Shown here piece by piece: positions 1 to 7,481 of a DNA stretch of 13,990 nt. This DNA comes from Verrucomicrobiota bacterium (GTDB taxonomy: Bacteria; Verrucomicrobiota; Verrucomicrobiia; Opitutales; Opitutaceae): positions 1 through 13,990 of the forward strand of contig JAEWKR010000010.1 of the NCBI GenBank assembly GCA_023457715.1, given 5' to 3'. A program made the translations under genes and the position numbers. Positions within the stretch are counted from its first letter, which is position 1. The number at the start of each line of letters is the position of its first letter. Below the pieces are notes generated by a model. It was not told the DNA's origin, ran no database searches, and was given only the letters and a program-made list of their open reading frames with translations.

Positions 1-217
1 AGCCTAAACCGGAACTATGCAGACGGATTAACCACGAATGGACACGAATGAACACGAATAGGAGAGTAAACTCGAATGCAGCCCGTCCGTAGTCCCGCTC
101 ACTGTTTTGTGCCTGCGCGGAAGTGATGATTTTCCCAGGTCTTGATTCGTGTCGATTCGTGTCCATTCGTGGTTAACTGAATCGTTCCGGCTAAAGCCTA
201 CCGCCTATCGCCTAAAG
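1..217. repeat. Element A: nested inverted-repeat element
   Basis: The inner arms at 28-59 and 145-176 are 32 bp each and match 30/32 as an inverted repeat. Each arm is three copies of a 10-bp unit of the form CACGAATGGA, headed by TTAACC. The 85-bp core at 60-144 shows no ORF. Outside the arms, CCGGAAC at 9-15 is mirrored by GTTCCGG at 184-190. Beyond that, AGCCTAAA at the left edge and repeated GCCTA/CTAAAG motifs at 189-215 belong to the same class as the outer arms of element B (3907-4041). The left end is probably cut by the window. No gene is seen between 1 and 284, so any promoter of the downstream folding-factor gene must lie within or just after this element. Confidence 0.85.
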
Positions 218-284
218 CTCCTAGCTGCCCCCTCTAGGCTTGCCAGAGCACGGGGCCAACCTAGCGTCGCACGTTTTCGACCCG

Positions 285-1961
285 ATGATTTCCTGGATCC
301 AGAAATACTTCCAGCACCACTTCAAATCCATCTTCGCCGTCCTTCTGGCGTTGACGATCGTCTCCTTCGTGTTCGTGGGCACGGGCCCGGGATTCGGCGG
401 CGGCGATCGTCGCGTGGCTGACCGGCCGTTCTTCAAGTACAACTTGACGAACCCGGATGACCAGAGCCGCGTCATGGGGGACGCGATGCTGAGCGCCAAC
501 CTGCAGCTTGGCGGCATGGGCAATCTGCAGAACGAGCAGATCCAGCAGTACGCCTTCACGCGCGCCGCCGCCCTCTCGCTCGCCGACGAGTGGCACATCC
601 CCGCCGCCACCGAGGCCGAGGTGAAGGATGCCATCACCAAGATGCGCATGTTCGCCGGCGAGAACGGCGAATTCGATCCGAAGGTGTACGCCCAGTTTCG
701 CGACAGCCTGAAGGACCAGCGCGGTGGCGCCAGCGGCGCCGACATCGCCCGCGTGATCAGCGACGACATCCGGGTCGAGAAGGTGAACAAACTCGTCGCC
801 GGCCCGGGTTACGTGCTCCCGCGGGACGTCAAGTCCCAGCTCGAACGCGCCGACACCACCTGGACGCTCGCAACCGCGACCGTCGATTACGCCGCGTTCA
901 ACGCCAACCTGAAGCCGACGGACGCCGAACTGACGAAATTCTTCGAGGAAAATTCCTTCCGCTACGAGATTCCGCCGCGCGTGGTCGCCTCCTATGTGGA
1001 GTTTCCGGCCGCCAACTACACCGGCCAGGTCAACGTCACCGACGCGGACGTCCGCGCGTTCTACGACCTGAATCCCGCCCGCTTCCCGAAGCCGGCCGAA
1101 GTGAAGCCGGCCGATGCCGCGACGCCCGCGCCTGCCGCCAACCCGGACGCCGACTTCGCTGCCGTTCGCGCGCAGGTCCAGGCCGCACTCGTGCTTGAGC
1201 GGGCCCAGGCGCTCGCGGTCAAGGCCGCCAGCGACCTCGCGGTGAACCTGTTCGAGTCCCGCGTGAACAGCCCGGACAAGCTCGAGAGCGCCCTCTCCAC
1301 CCGGAATCTCCAACCCAAGACGCTCGCGCCCTTCACGCGTGAGGCCGGTCCTGCGGAACTGGGCAACTCCCCCGCCGTCGCCGAGGAGGCGTTCCGCCTG
1401 AACAAGGATCAATTCATCTCGGACGCCGTGCCGAGCCCCGCCGGAGCCGTGGTCCTTTTCTGGAAGGATCTCCTGCCGCCGCAGAAGCCCGCTTTCGCTC
1501 AGGTGCGCGAGAAGGTCGCCGCGGACTACGTCGAGAGCGAGAAGCGCAAGCGCTTCGTCGAACTCGGCCGGGTCGCGAAGGCCCAGATCGAGGCCCGGCT
1601 CAAGGCGGGTGACAGCTTCGAGAAGGCCGTCGCCGCCGCCGCCAACTCGGGCCTCAAGCTCGAGGCGAAAACCCTTGCTCCGTTCACCCTCCGCAATCGC
1701 CCGCAGGACGTGGACTTCTCGATCCTCGGCGCCCTCGACCGCCTTCCCAAGGGAGAAGTCTCGGATCTGATCGTGAACCCCGACAAGGGCATCTTCGTTT
1801 ACGCCGCGGACAAGAAGGTCCCCGAAATGTCGGAATCGAATGCGCAGTTCGTGGAAATGAAGAACCAGATCGCGACCATGACCGGCCGGATGGCTTCGAA
1901 TGCGGTCATGACTGAGCTGGTGGAGCGCGAACTGAAGCGCAACGAGCCGAAGGCCGAATAA
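285..1961 (+). CDS. PpiD/SurA-like periplasmic folding factor, N-terminally membrane-anchored, degenerate PPIase domain
   Basis: The 558-residue product begins with MISWIQ and has one hydrophobic segment at about residues 15-32, followed by a Gly-rich turn. This is the N-terminal anchor typical of PpiD-type chaperones, with the bulk of the protein in the periplasm. Residues ~85-225 are helical and resemble the SurA/PpiD N-terminal chaperone domain (FAGENGEFDPKVYAQF, YVLPRDV, TDAELTKFFEEN). Residues ~228-262 (YVEFPAANY...VTDADVRAFY) match the PpiD linker strand. The expected parvulin signature of the ARHIL type is not visible; an Ala/Pro-rich linker (~272-290) and a helix stand in its place, so isomerase activity is doubtful. 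Two later segments each contain KTLAPFT (~345-351 and ~462-468), suggesting duplicated degenerate parvulin halves. An in-frame TTG at 240 would add 15 residues. ATG 285 is preferred because the product then starts exactly as PpiD proteins do. No Shine-Dalgarno is seen. The family is clear; the activity is inferred. Confidence 0.82.
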   Translation: MISWIQKYFQHHFKSIFAVLLALTIVSFVFVGTGPGFGGGDRRVADRPFFKYNLTNPDDQSRVMGDAMLSANLQLGGMGNLQNEQIQQYAFTRAAALSLADEWHIPAATEAEVKDAITKMRMFAGENGEFDPKVYAQFRDSLKDQRGGASGADIARVISDDIRVEKVNKLVAGPGYVLPRDVKSQLERADTTWTLATATVDYAAFNANLKPTDAELTKFFEENSFRYEIPPRVVASYVEFPAANYTGQVNVTDADVRAFYDLNPARFPKPAEVKPADAATPAPAANPDADFAAVRAQVQAALVLERAQALAVKAASDLAVNLFESRVNSPDKLESALSTRNLQPKTLAPFTREAGPAELGNSPAVAEEAFRLNKDQFISDAVPSPAGAVVLFWKDLLPPQKPAFAQVREKVAADYVESEKRKRFVELGRVAKAQIEARLKAGDSFEKAVAAAANSGLKLEAKTLAPFTLRNRPQDVDFSILGALDRLPKGEVSDLIVNPDKGIFVYAADKKVPEMSESNAQFVEMKNQIATMTGRMASNAVMTELVERELKRNEPKAE

Positions 1962-2310
1962 GTTTCGGGCTTCGGGTCAGCGACTTATCATCCGCCCGCT
2001 CCGCTGATCCGGCCTGGGCGCCGCTGACATAGCCAGACTTCCAAACCATGGCCTCCGGTGCATAACCGGAGGCCATGTTGTTATGGGACCCGAGGGCCTC
2101 CTGCCCGCTGACGCTCGCCGCTGCTTCCGCACGTAGCGGGGAGCGCCAGCGAGACGACTCGTTTTCCCGCAACTTTCCACCCCCTTCCTCGTCTCTCCGC
2201 CCGTGCTCCAAACCCGGAAAAACCGCGAAACCGGAGGCCAACAGTAACTTCCACGGCCTTCGCGTGTTCTAGTGACAATCCCCGTTTCCGCTGCTCATCT
2301 TTTCGACGTC
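1962..2310. other. Intergenic region between folding factor and TolC-family gene
   Basis: This 349-bp gap has no convincing gene; short ORFs on both strands lack start context and any recognisable sequence. Its one clear structure is the perfect hairpin at 2047-2077. The 11-mer ACCGGAGGCCA from that hairpin recurs at 2230-2240, 70 bp before the TolC-family start, so a TolC promoter with an operator here is possible. No confident -10/-35 pair was found. Confidence 0.5.
2047..2077 (+). terminator. Perfect 13-bp hairpin, probable terminator or operator
   Basis: CATGGCCTCCGGT at 2047-2059 is perfectly complementary to ACCGGAGGCCATG at 2065-2077 with a 5-nt loop. The sequence after the stem (TTGTTATGG) is only weakly T-rich. 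It lies 85 bp past the stop of the folding-factor gene. The stem is strong enough to stop or protect a transcript. A palindrome with a short spacer ahead of an efflux gene could also be a TetR-type operator. The structure is certain; the role is not. Confidence 0.55.
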
Positions 2311-3891
2311 ATGTCCCGTTCCTCCGTCCGCGTCCTGATTGCCTCCCTGCTGCTGGCCGCTGCCAGCGCCCGTGCACAAGATGCCGCCCTGTCGGCGCCG
2401 CCGGCCCCGGCGCCCGTGGTCGTTCCGCCCAATGGCGAATCGCTCGCCCAGGAGCAGGTCCGCGCCGAGCAGAACACCCCGCCCCCGGCTCCGACCGGGG
2501 TCCCGTTGACGCTCGAGGAGTGCATCGCGCTCGCGATGAAGAAGAATTTCGACCTGCAGATCGAAGGCTTCCGCGTCGAGCAGGCCCGCGAGGCGCTGGT
2601 CGTGGCCCGGTCCGATTTTCTGCCCACCTTCACGGGATCGACGCAACGGACGCTGAATCGCAACTCCATCCTGGTTCCGGGACCGAACGGCACCACGAAT
2701 ATCGTCGACCGGGATAGCAACACCACGACGTTTCGTGCCGGCGTCAGCGAGCGCATCCCGTACACCAACGGCACCGTCTCGGTGAGTGGCGTGTTGAGCC
2801 GCAATTCGGTCCAGAATCCCCCCTTCAGCAGCGGGGTCAGCGCCACCCTCAACCAGCCCCTGCTCAATGGCGCCGGGTCCACCATCGCGCGCGCCGCAGT
2901 CCAACGTTCGCAGCTGGGCCTCAATATCGCGCAGGTCAATTTCCGCAGCCGCGTGCTGAGCGTCATCCGCGACACGGAGAACGCGTACTACAATGTCGTC
3001 ACGACACGCGAGAATCTCCGCATCCGCCAGCTCTCCCTCGAACTCGCGCAGCGTCTCCTGGAGGAAAACCAGGCGCGCCGGGCGACCGGCGTCGCCACCG
3101 ATCTCGACGTGGCCACCGCCGAAGTCGGCGTGGCCAACGCCCGACGCGCCGTCATCCAGGCCGACCAATCGGTGCGCAATGCCGAGGACGCATTGCTGAG
3201 CCTCATCAATACGCCGACGTTCGACGTGCGTCCGGGCCCGGTCGCCTTCAGCGACATCAACATCGAAACGCCGGACTTCGCCCGCTCCTACAAGGCCGCC
3301 CGCGACAACTACCCCGACACGCTGTCCGCGGAGGACGTCATCCGTCAGCTCGAAATCGACGTCGCCACCGCGCGGCGCAACCGGCTGCCGACGCTGAATC
3401 TGGTCGCGTCCGCCGGCTACAACGACAACGACACGTCGTATCGCTCGGCCTTGGACGCGCTGCGCGACGATCCGGGCGACACCCGCAGCCTCGGGCTCAC
3501 GTATTCCATCCCCTGGGGCATGCGCGCCGATCGCGCCCGCTACCGTTCCGCCGTCGCCGGTCTCAACGCCCAGAAGGCCCGGCTCGAGCAGCTGGAGCTG
3601 CAGCTGCTCGTCAACGTGCGCAGCGCGGTCCGCGCCGTGGAAACCAATGTTTCCAGTGTCGAGATCGCGCAGCAGGCGACCCAGCTCGCGGCCCGCCAGT
3701 ACGATTTGCAGAAGGCCCGGTTCGACGCCGGTCTCGCCACCTCCCGCCTTGTGCTCGAAGCCCAGGACGACCTGGAAACGGCGCGGCTCAACGAGCTGAC
3801 GGCCAAAGCCAACCTTTGGAGTGCGATTGCCGAATTGCACCGGCTCGAAGGCACCTCGATCCAGCGGTTTGGCGTGCAGCTGCCGCAATGA
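2311..3891 (+). CDS. TolC-family outer-membrane efflux protein
   Basis: The 526-residue product starts with a clear signal peptide (MSRSSVRVLIASLLLAAASARAQ, with cleavage likely after AxA or Q), then a Pro/Ala-rich linker to about residue 65. The first outer-membrane efflux domain opens with PLTLEECIALAMKKNFDLQ, the usual TolC signature. Long amphipathic helices follow (ENAYYNVVTTRENLRIRQLSLELAQRLLEE, GVATDLDVATAEV). The second repeat begins around LEIDVATARRNRLPTLNLVASAGYN and has the paired helix pattern ARQYDLQKARFDAGLATSRLVLEAQDDL. Such proteins trimerise into a channel across the outer membrane for RND- or ABC-type export or type I secretion; no inner-membrane partner is present here. 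GTG 2272 would add 13 residues and spoil the signal peptide, so ATG 2311 is chosen. The leader TTTTCGAC-N3-ATG is shared with the gene upstream. The substrate cannot be told. Confidence 0.9.
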   Translation: MSRSSVRVLIASLLLAAASARAQDAALSAPPAPAPVVVPPNGESLAQEQVRAEQNTPPPAPTGVPLTLEECIALAMKKNFDLQIEGFRVEQAREALVVARSDFLPTFTGSTQRTLNRNSILVPGPNGTTNIVDRDSNTTTFRAGVSERIPYTNGTVSVSGVLSRNSVQNPPFSSGVSATLNQPLLNGAGSTIARAAVQRSQLGLNIAQVNFRSRVLSVIRDTENAYYNVVTTRENLRIRQLSLELAQRLLEENQARRATGVATDLDVATAEVGVANARRAVIQADQSVRNAEDALLSLINTPTFDVRPGPVAFSDINIETPDFARSYKAARDNYPDTLSAEDVIRQLEIDVATARRNRLPTLNLVASAGYNDNDTSYRSALDALRDDPGDTRSLGLTYSIPWGMRADRARYRSAVAGLNAQKARLEQLELQLLVNVRSAVRAVETNVSSVEIAQQATQLAARQYDLQKARFDAGLATSRLVLEAQDDLETARLNELTAKANLWSAIAELHRLEGTSIQRFGVQLPQ

Positions 3892-3906
3892 GAGAGCGCA
3901 AGGCTG

Positions 3907-4041
3907 TAGGCTGTAGGCTTTAGGCTTCCAATCCAGGAGGGCCGCAAGAAGGCGCAGAAGGCGCAAAAGTGGGACTCCGTTCTTTGCGCCTTTTGCGCCT
4001 TTTTGCGGCCAAGTCTTCCGGCGCCTAAAGCCTACAGCCTA
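3907..4041. repeat. Element B: two nested inverted repeats between convergent genes
   Basis: The outer arms at 3907-3925 and 4023-4041 are a perfect 19-bp inverted repeat of TAGGCTGTAGGCTTTAGGC type. Inside them, 3940-3967 and 3983-4010 form a 26/28 inverted repeat built from 9-bp units like GGCGCAGAA, closing a 15-nt loop. The element starts 15 bp after the TolC-family stop. Its last three bases (4039-4041) are the complement of the miaA TAG stop, so it fills the convergent gap. A transcript from either direction would fold into a long hairpin, which would suit a bidirectional terminator. Confidence 0.9.
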
Positions 4042-4959
4042 GCGCTTATCGCTCGCTGTTTCGAACAGCTCGTCCACGTCGCGAAGCGCCGCCGCGTCGA
4101 CGGTACGATGCGCGGGCAGCTGCGTACGAAACCACGTCCGCTGCTTCTTCACCAGGGCTCGCGTATTCTTCGCGATCTCTTCGGCGAGTTGGGCCTCGGT
4201 CAGCCGACCATCGAAGAACGCCAGCACTTCACGGTAGCCGATCGCCTTGGCCGCGCTGGGATTCTCCTCCAAGCCGGCCGCTCGCACGCGCCGGACTTCA
4301 TCGATCAGGCCGCCGGCAAGCATGCCGTCGACGCGTTGCCGGATCCGCTGTTCGAGCTCGGCCGGATCGCGCGCAAGCACCGTGATCCGCACCTCGAAAT
4401 CGGCAAACGCCGACGGCTGCCGGGCAAAGTCAGCGGACAGCTCCGCGACCGTGCGACCCGTCGCCAGACACCGCTCGAGCGCGCGGGTCACGCGCCGCGG
4501 ATTCGCCACGTCGAGCGCTCCCAGCCCGCCGGGATTAAGGGCGCGCAGACGCGCGAGGGCCTGGTCGAGCGTGAGTCCCGCGATGTCCTCGCGAATCGCC
4601 TCCGACACCACCACGTCATCGGCAATCGGCGCGAAAAACGCTTTCAGGTAGAAACCGCTGCCTCCGGTGACCAGCACGCGTTTGCCGCGACCGAGAATGT
4701 CGTTCACTGCGGCGCGCGCCCGTGGGACATAGCGTGCGACGTCCATGCGTTCGCGCACGTCGCAGACATCGACAAGGTGGTGCGGTACCCGCGCGAGTTC
4801 CTCGCGCGTCGGCTTCGCCGTGCCGATGTCCATCCCCCGGTAGAACAGCAGCGAGTCGCACGAGACGATCTCCGCGTCATGCCGCTCCGCCCAGCGCAGC
4901 GCCCACTCGGTCTTCCCCACCGCCGTCGGTCCCGTGAGCAAATGAAGCTCTGGCGGCAT
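4039..4959 (-). CDS. miaA: tRNA dimethylallyltransferase MiaA
   Basis: This 306-residue cytosolic enzyme transfers the dimethylallyl group of DMAPP to N6 of A37 in tRNAs that read UNN codons; the product is usually then methylthiolated by MiaB. Visible motifs are the P-loop GPTAVGKT (10-17), VSCDSLLFYRGMDIGTAKP with the likely catalytic Asp35, PHHLVDV, VTGGSGFYLKAFF (~95-108), NPRRVTRALE, AIGYRE, and the C-terminal TRALVKKQRTWFR of the tRNA-binding part. The length is normal for the family. ATG 4959 is chosen because the P-loop sits at the usual distance from it. The TAG stop lies in the outer arm of element B. miaA is transcribed toward the TolC-family gene and lies 121 bp downstream of gltX, with element C in between, so co-transcription would have to pass through that hairpin. 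Confidence 0.96.
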   Translation of the reverse strand: MPPELHLLTGPTAVGKTEWALRWAERHDAEIVSCDSLLFYRGMDIGTAKPTREELARVPHHLVDVCDVRERMDVARYVPRARAAVNDILGRGKRVLVTGGSGFYLKAFFAPIADDVVVSEAIREDIAGLTLDQALARLRALNPGGLGALDVANPRRVTRALERCLATGRTVAELSADFARQPSAFADFEVRITVLARDPAELEQRIRQRVDGMLAGGLIDEVRRVRAAGLEENPSAAKAIGYREVLAFFDGRLTEAQLAEEIAKNTRALVKKQRTWFRTQLPAHRTVDAAALRDVDELFETASDKR

Positions 4960-4988
4960 GGTTTACCCGTGCCTTGAGACCAGAAAAC

Positions 4989-5076
4989 CAACCACAGATG
5001 AACACAGATGGACGCAGATGACGGAAGGGCTCAGCCCGAATCCGGATCTGTGTTCATCTGTGTTCATCTGTGGTTG
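4989..5076. repeat. Element C: inverted repeat of CACAGATGAA type between gltX and miaA
   Basis: The 32-bp arms at 4989-5020 and 5045-5076 match 29/32 as an inverted repeat. Each arm has three 10-bp units of the form ACAGATGAAC. The 24-bp core carries its own small palindrome (GGGCT-C-AGCCC with flanking CGGA/TCCG), so the whole 88 bp can extrude as one nearly continuous stem. It lies 4 bp after the gltX stop and 29 bp before the miaA start. The left arm of the partial element at 13928-13990 belongs to the same class. Confidence 0.9.
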
Positions 5077-5080
5077 CAGA

Positions 5081-6478
5081 TCAGCTCGCGAGCAGGCGGT
5101 CGAAGCGGGCGAGGACCCGGTCCTTGCCCAGGATTCGGATCATGCCGGTGATGCTCGGGCCAACGTTGGTGCCGGAGAGCGCGAGGCGGGCCACCGCCTG
5201 GTAGTCGCCGAAACCGAAACCACCCTTGGCCGCCAGGTCCTTGATCCCCTGTTCGATCGCCGCGTCCGAGCTGAGATCGAACGTCGGCAGGGCGGCCGCG
5301 AGTTCGCGAAGCCGCGCCTTGGGGTCGCCCTTGGCCAACACCTTTTCCTTCACCTTGGCGTCGAGGGGGAATTCATCGGTGAAGAAGTACGAGGTGTACG
5401 CCGGCAGTTCCTCCACGCCCTTGATCTTCGGCTGACTCAGCACCATCACGTCGTGGAAATACGCGAGGTCGGCCGTAAGCGCGCGTTGGGCGATCGCCTG
5501 CTGCGGGCCCTCGGCGGCCGCCACCCGGGAGAAGAGTTCGCGCGCGTGCGCGACAAAGAACTCGGGGCGCATTTCCAGCAGGTACGCCATGTTCATGTGC
5601 GCGAGTTTCTTGTCGTCGAAACGCGCGTTGCTCTGGTTCACGCCGGGCAGGTCGAAGAGCTTGATGATGTCGGCGATCGCCATCTTCTCCCGGTCATCGC
5701 CGGGGTTCCAGCCGAGCAGGCAGAGAAAATTGACCAGCGCCTCAGGCAGGTAACCGCGGCGCTGATACTCCTCGATCAGCGCACCCTGGTCGCGCTTCGA
5801 CATCTTGCCCGGACCATTCTGCTTCAGAATCAGCGGAATGTGCGCGAATACGGGCGGTTTCACTCCGAAACCCTCGTAGAGCAGCACGTGCTTGCTGGTG
5901 TTGGACAGGTGGTCCTCGCCGCGGATCACGTGCGTGACCTGCATCGCGATGTCGTCGATCACGTTGACCAGATGGAAGACGGGGTTGCCGTCCGAGCGCA
6001 CGATCACGAAATCCTCGTCCTCGACGCGCTCCACCCGGCCGCGGATCTGGTCCTCGATCACCACCGGGGGGACCTTCACCTTGGTGACGGTCTTCTTGCG
6101 GTGCTCGTCGAACACCTCGTAACGCTCGCCCAGCAGCTTGAACCAAATCGCGCCGTCTTTCTCGTACGCGCGGCCGGCCGCGACCAGCTTGTCCACGTAT
6201 TCCTTGTAGATCGCGTTGCGTTCACTCTGGCGGTACGGCCCGAACTGGCCGCCGACCTTGGGACCTTCGTCCCAGTTCATGCCCAGCCAGGTCAGGCTGT
6301 CGTAGATCAGATTCAGGAAGGCCTCGCTGTTGCGTTCCTTGTCCGTGTCCTCGATCCGCAGGATGAAGACGCCCCCCGTGTGCCGGGCGTACAGCCAGTT
6401 GAACAAGGCGGTCCGGGCACTGCCGATATGGAAGAAGCCCGTCGGGCTGGGAGCAAAGCGAACGCGTACTTGAGACAT
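5081..6478 (-). CDS. gltX: Glutamyl-tRNA synthetase
   Basis: This 465-residue class I aminoacyl-tRNA synthetase charges tRNA-Glu. RFAPSPTGFFHIG (residues 7-19) is the HIGH region, with Phe-His-Ile-Gly as the actual tetrad. RIEDTD follows at 41-46, then FHLVNVIDD and VIRGEDHLSNT (~168-194), and KMSKR at 225-229. The C-terminal part (~320-465) is the helical anticodon-binding domain. The Cys-rich zinc site seen in some GluRS is absent; the segment at ~104-115 reads YEKDGAIWFK. Because no GlnRS is visible here, it is unknown whether the enzyme is discriminating. ATG 6478 puts the HIGH motif at its usual place. The 142-bp gap on its 5' side, toward rluA, holds element D. Its 3' end abuts element C. 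Confidence 0.96.
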   Translation of the reverse strand: MSQVRVRFAPSPTGFFHIGSARTALFNWLYARHTGGVFILRIEDTDKERNSEAFLNLIYDSLTWLGMNWDEGPKVGGQFGPYRQSERNAIYKEYVDKLVAAGRAYEKDGAIWFKLLGERYEVFDEHRKKTVTKVKVPPVVIEDQIRGRVERVEDEDFVIVRSDGNPVFHLVNVIDDIAMQVTHVIRGEDHLSNTSKHVLLYEGFGVKPPVFAHIPLILKQNGPGKMSKRDQGALIEEYQRRGYLPEALVNFLCLLGWNPGDDREKMAIADIIKLFDLPGVNQSNARFDDKKLAHMNMAYLLEMRPEFFVAHARELFSRVAAAEGPQQAIAQRALTADLAYFHDVMVLSQPKIKGVEELPAYTSYFFTDEFPLDAKVKEKVLAKGDPKARLRELAAALPTFDLSSDAAIEQGIKDLAAKGGFGFGDYQAVARLALSGTNVGPSITGMIRILGKDRVLARFDRLLAS

Positions 6479-6548
6479 GGTGATTCCGTGAACCGAAAAC
6501 CATCCACGATACGGCTGCGGGAGTCCAGAGCGGGATTGGGACCTGAAG

Positions 6549-6619
6549 GCCTCACGTGAAGGTCACAAAGGGCGCGAAGGGTCTTTAACTTTGCGACCTG
6601 AGCGACCTTTGGGTGAGGC
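6549..6619. repeat. Element D: degenerate inverted repeat between rluA-type gene and gltX
   Basis: The arms at 6549-6579 and 6589-6619 pair at 23/31 positions without gaps around a 9-nt loop. Perfect blocks are GCCTCAC/GTGAGGC at the ends and AAGGTC/GACCTT inside. The left arm carries a CACAAAGGGCGCGAAGG motif, a purine-rich 9-bp-type repeat like the other elements. Mismatches suggest an older, decayed copy. It ends 1 bp before the complement of the rluA-type stop codon at 6621-6623. The rest of 6479-6548 holds nothing recognisable. Confidence 0.65.
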
Positions 6620-6620
6620 A

Positions 6621-7451
6621 CTAAACGGACCGCATACTCGCGTGGCCGCAAAACGCCTCCAGATCCGCCGCCAACGGGGCTTTGAACACGTAGTCCAGGC
6701 CGGCGCCGCGCAGGTCGATTTCGGCACAATGCAGGGCCTGGCGTGGGAGGAGCAGCTGGCGTTGCAGGTTCTCGGTCCAGCCGTGGTCGATGAACTCGAG
6801 GTAACACCGGTCGCTCGGACCATAGATCTTGTCGCCAACGAGCGGGTATCCCAGCCACTGCGCGTGCGCGCGGATCTGGTGCTTGCGGCCGGTTTCGGTG
6901 ACCACGCGAACCAAGGTGAATTCCGGCCCGCCGGCGCTGTGGGCCAGCGGCGTGAAATGGCTGATCGACGGCTGGCCGTCGTCGGTCACGGCGGACTTCA
7001 GGAAGACAGGGCTGTGGACATCATCGCCGAGCGGCTGGTTCACCGTGACGGGCTCGCGCAGCTCACCGGCGAGGATCGCGAGGTAGGCCTTGCCGACCTT
7101 CCGCTTCTGCATCGCAACCTGCAGGCGGCTCGCCATGTCGGCGTCCTTGGTCAGGACCACCACCCCGCTCGTCTCCCGGTCGAGCCGGAAAATCAGGTGC
7201 ACGGTGGGCAGTCCGGTGTGCTCGCGCAACGCACCCACGAGACTGGACCAGGGACCCGCCTTCGAGGGATGGCAGACCACGTCCCCGGGCTTGTTCACGA
7301 CCAGCAGACGTTCGTCCTCGTAGACGATCCAGCCCGGCACCTCCTCGGGTGCAATCATCCGTACCGGCCCCTGTACCCGCGGCCGCCGCGGCCACGCGCA
7401 GGCCCGCCGGGAAAAATCGTCGTCGGGCAGCGCGGGGAGCGGTTCGGTCAT
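6621..7451 (-). CDS. RluA-family rRNA/tRNA pseudouridine synthase
   Basis: The 276-residue product has the RluA-family catalytic fold. Motifs are VVNKPGDVVCHPS (51-63), the catalytic loop FRLDRETSG (88-96) with Asp91 as nucleophile, LTKDADMASRL, KAYLAIL and the late GRKHQIRAHAQWLGYPLVGDKIYG. The family normally has HRLD; here Phe replaces His. There is no S4 RNA-binding domain in front, only ~30 basic/Pro-rich residues, so it is closer to the TruC/RluA type than to RluC/RluD; the target uridine cannot be told. ATG 7451 is used; ATG 7358 would begin at MIAPEEVPGW and is nearly as plausible. It lies 30 bp downstream of the dehydrogenase stop on the same strand, so the two are probably co-transcribed. 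Confidence 0.9.
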   Translation of the reverse strand: MTEPLPALPDDDFSRRACAWPRRPRVQGPVRMIAPEEVPGWIVYEDERLLVVNKPGDVVCHPSKAGPWSSLVGALREHTGLPTVHLIFRLDRETSGVVVLTKDADMASRLQVAMQKRKVGKAYLAILAGELREPVTVNQPLGDDVHSPVFLKSAVTDDGQPSISHFTPLAHSAGGPEFTLVRVVTETGRKHQIRAHAQWLGYPLVGDKIYGPSDRCYLEFIDHGWTENLQRQLLLPRQALHCAEIDLRGAGLDYVFKAPLAADLEAFCGHASMRSV

Positions 7452-7481
7452 CGGAGAAAGTTCAGCCTGCAGGAGTGGCCT

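Noticed and set aside
2269..3966. Long minus-strand ORF (565 codons) across the TolC-family gene
   Set aside because: It is an antisense shadow of a protein with clear signal peptide and efflux domains; its sequence is low-complexity Arg/Gly-rich.
4958..6559. Long plus-strand ORF (533 codons) across gltX
   Set aside because: It is a GC-rich antisense shadow; gltX on the minus strand has all the catalytic motifs.
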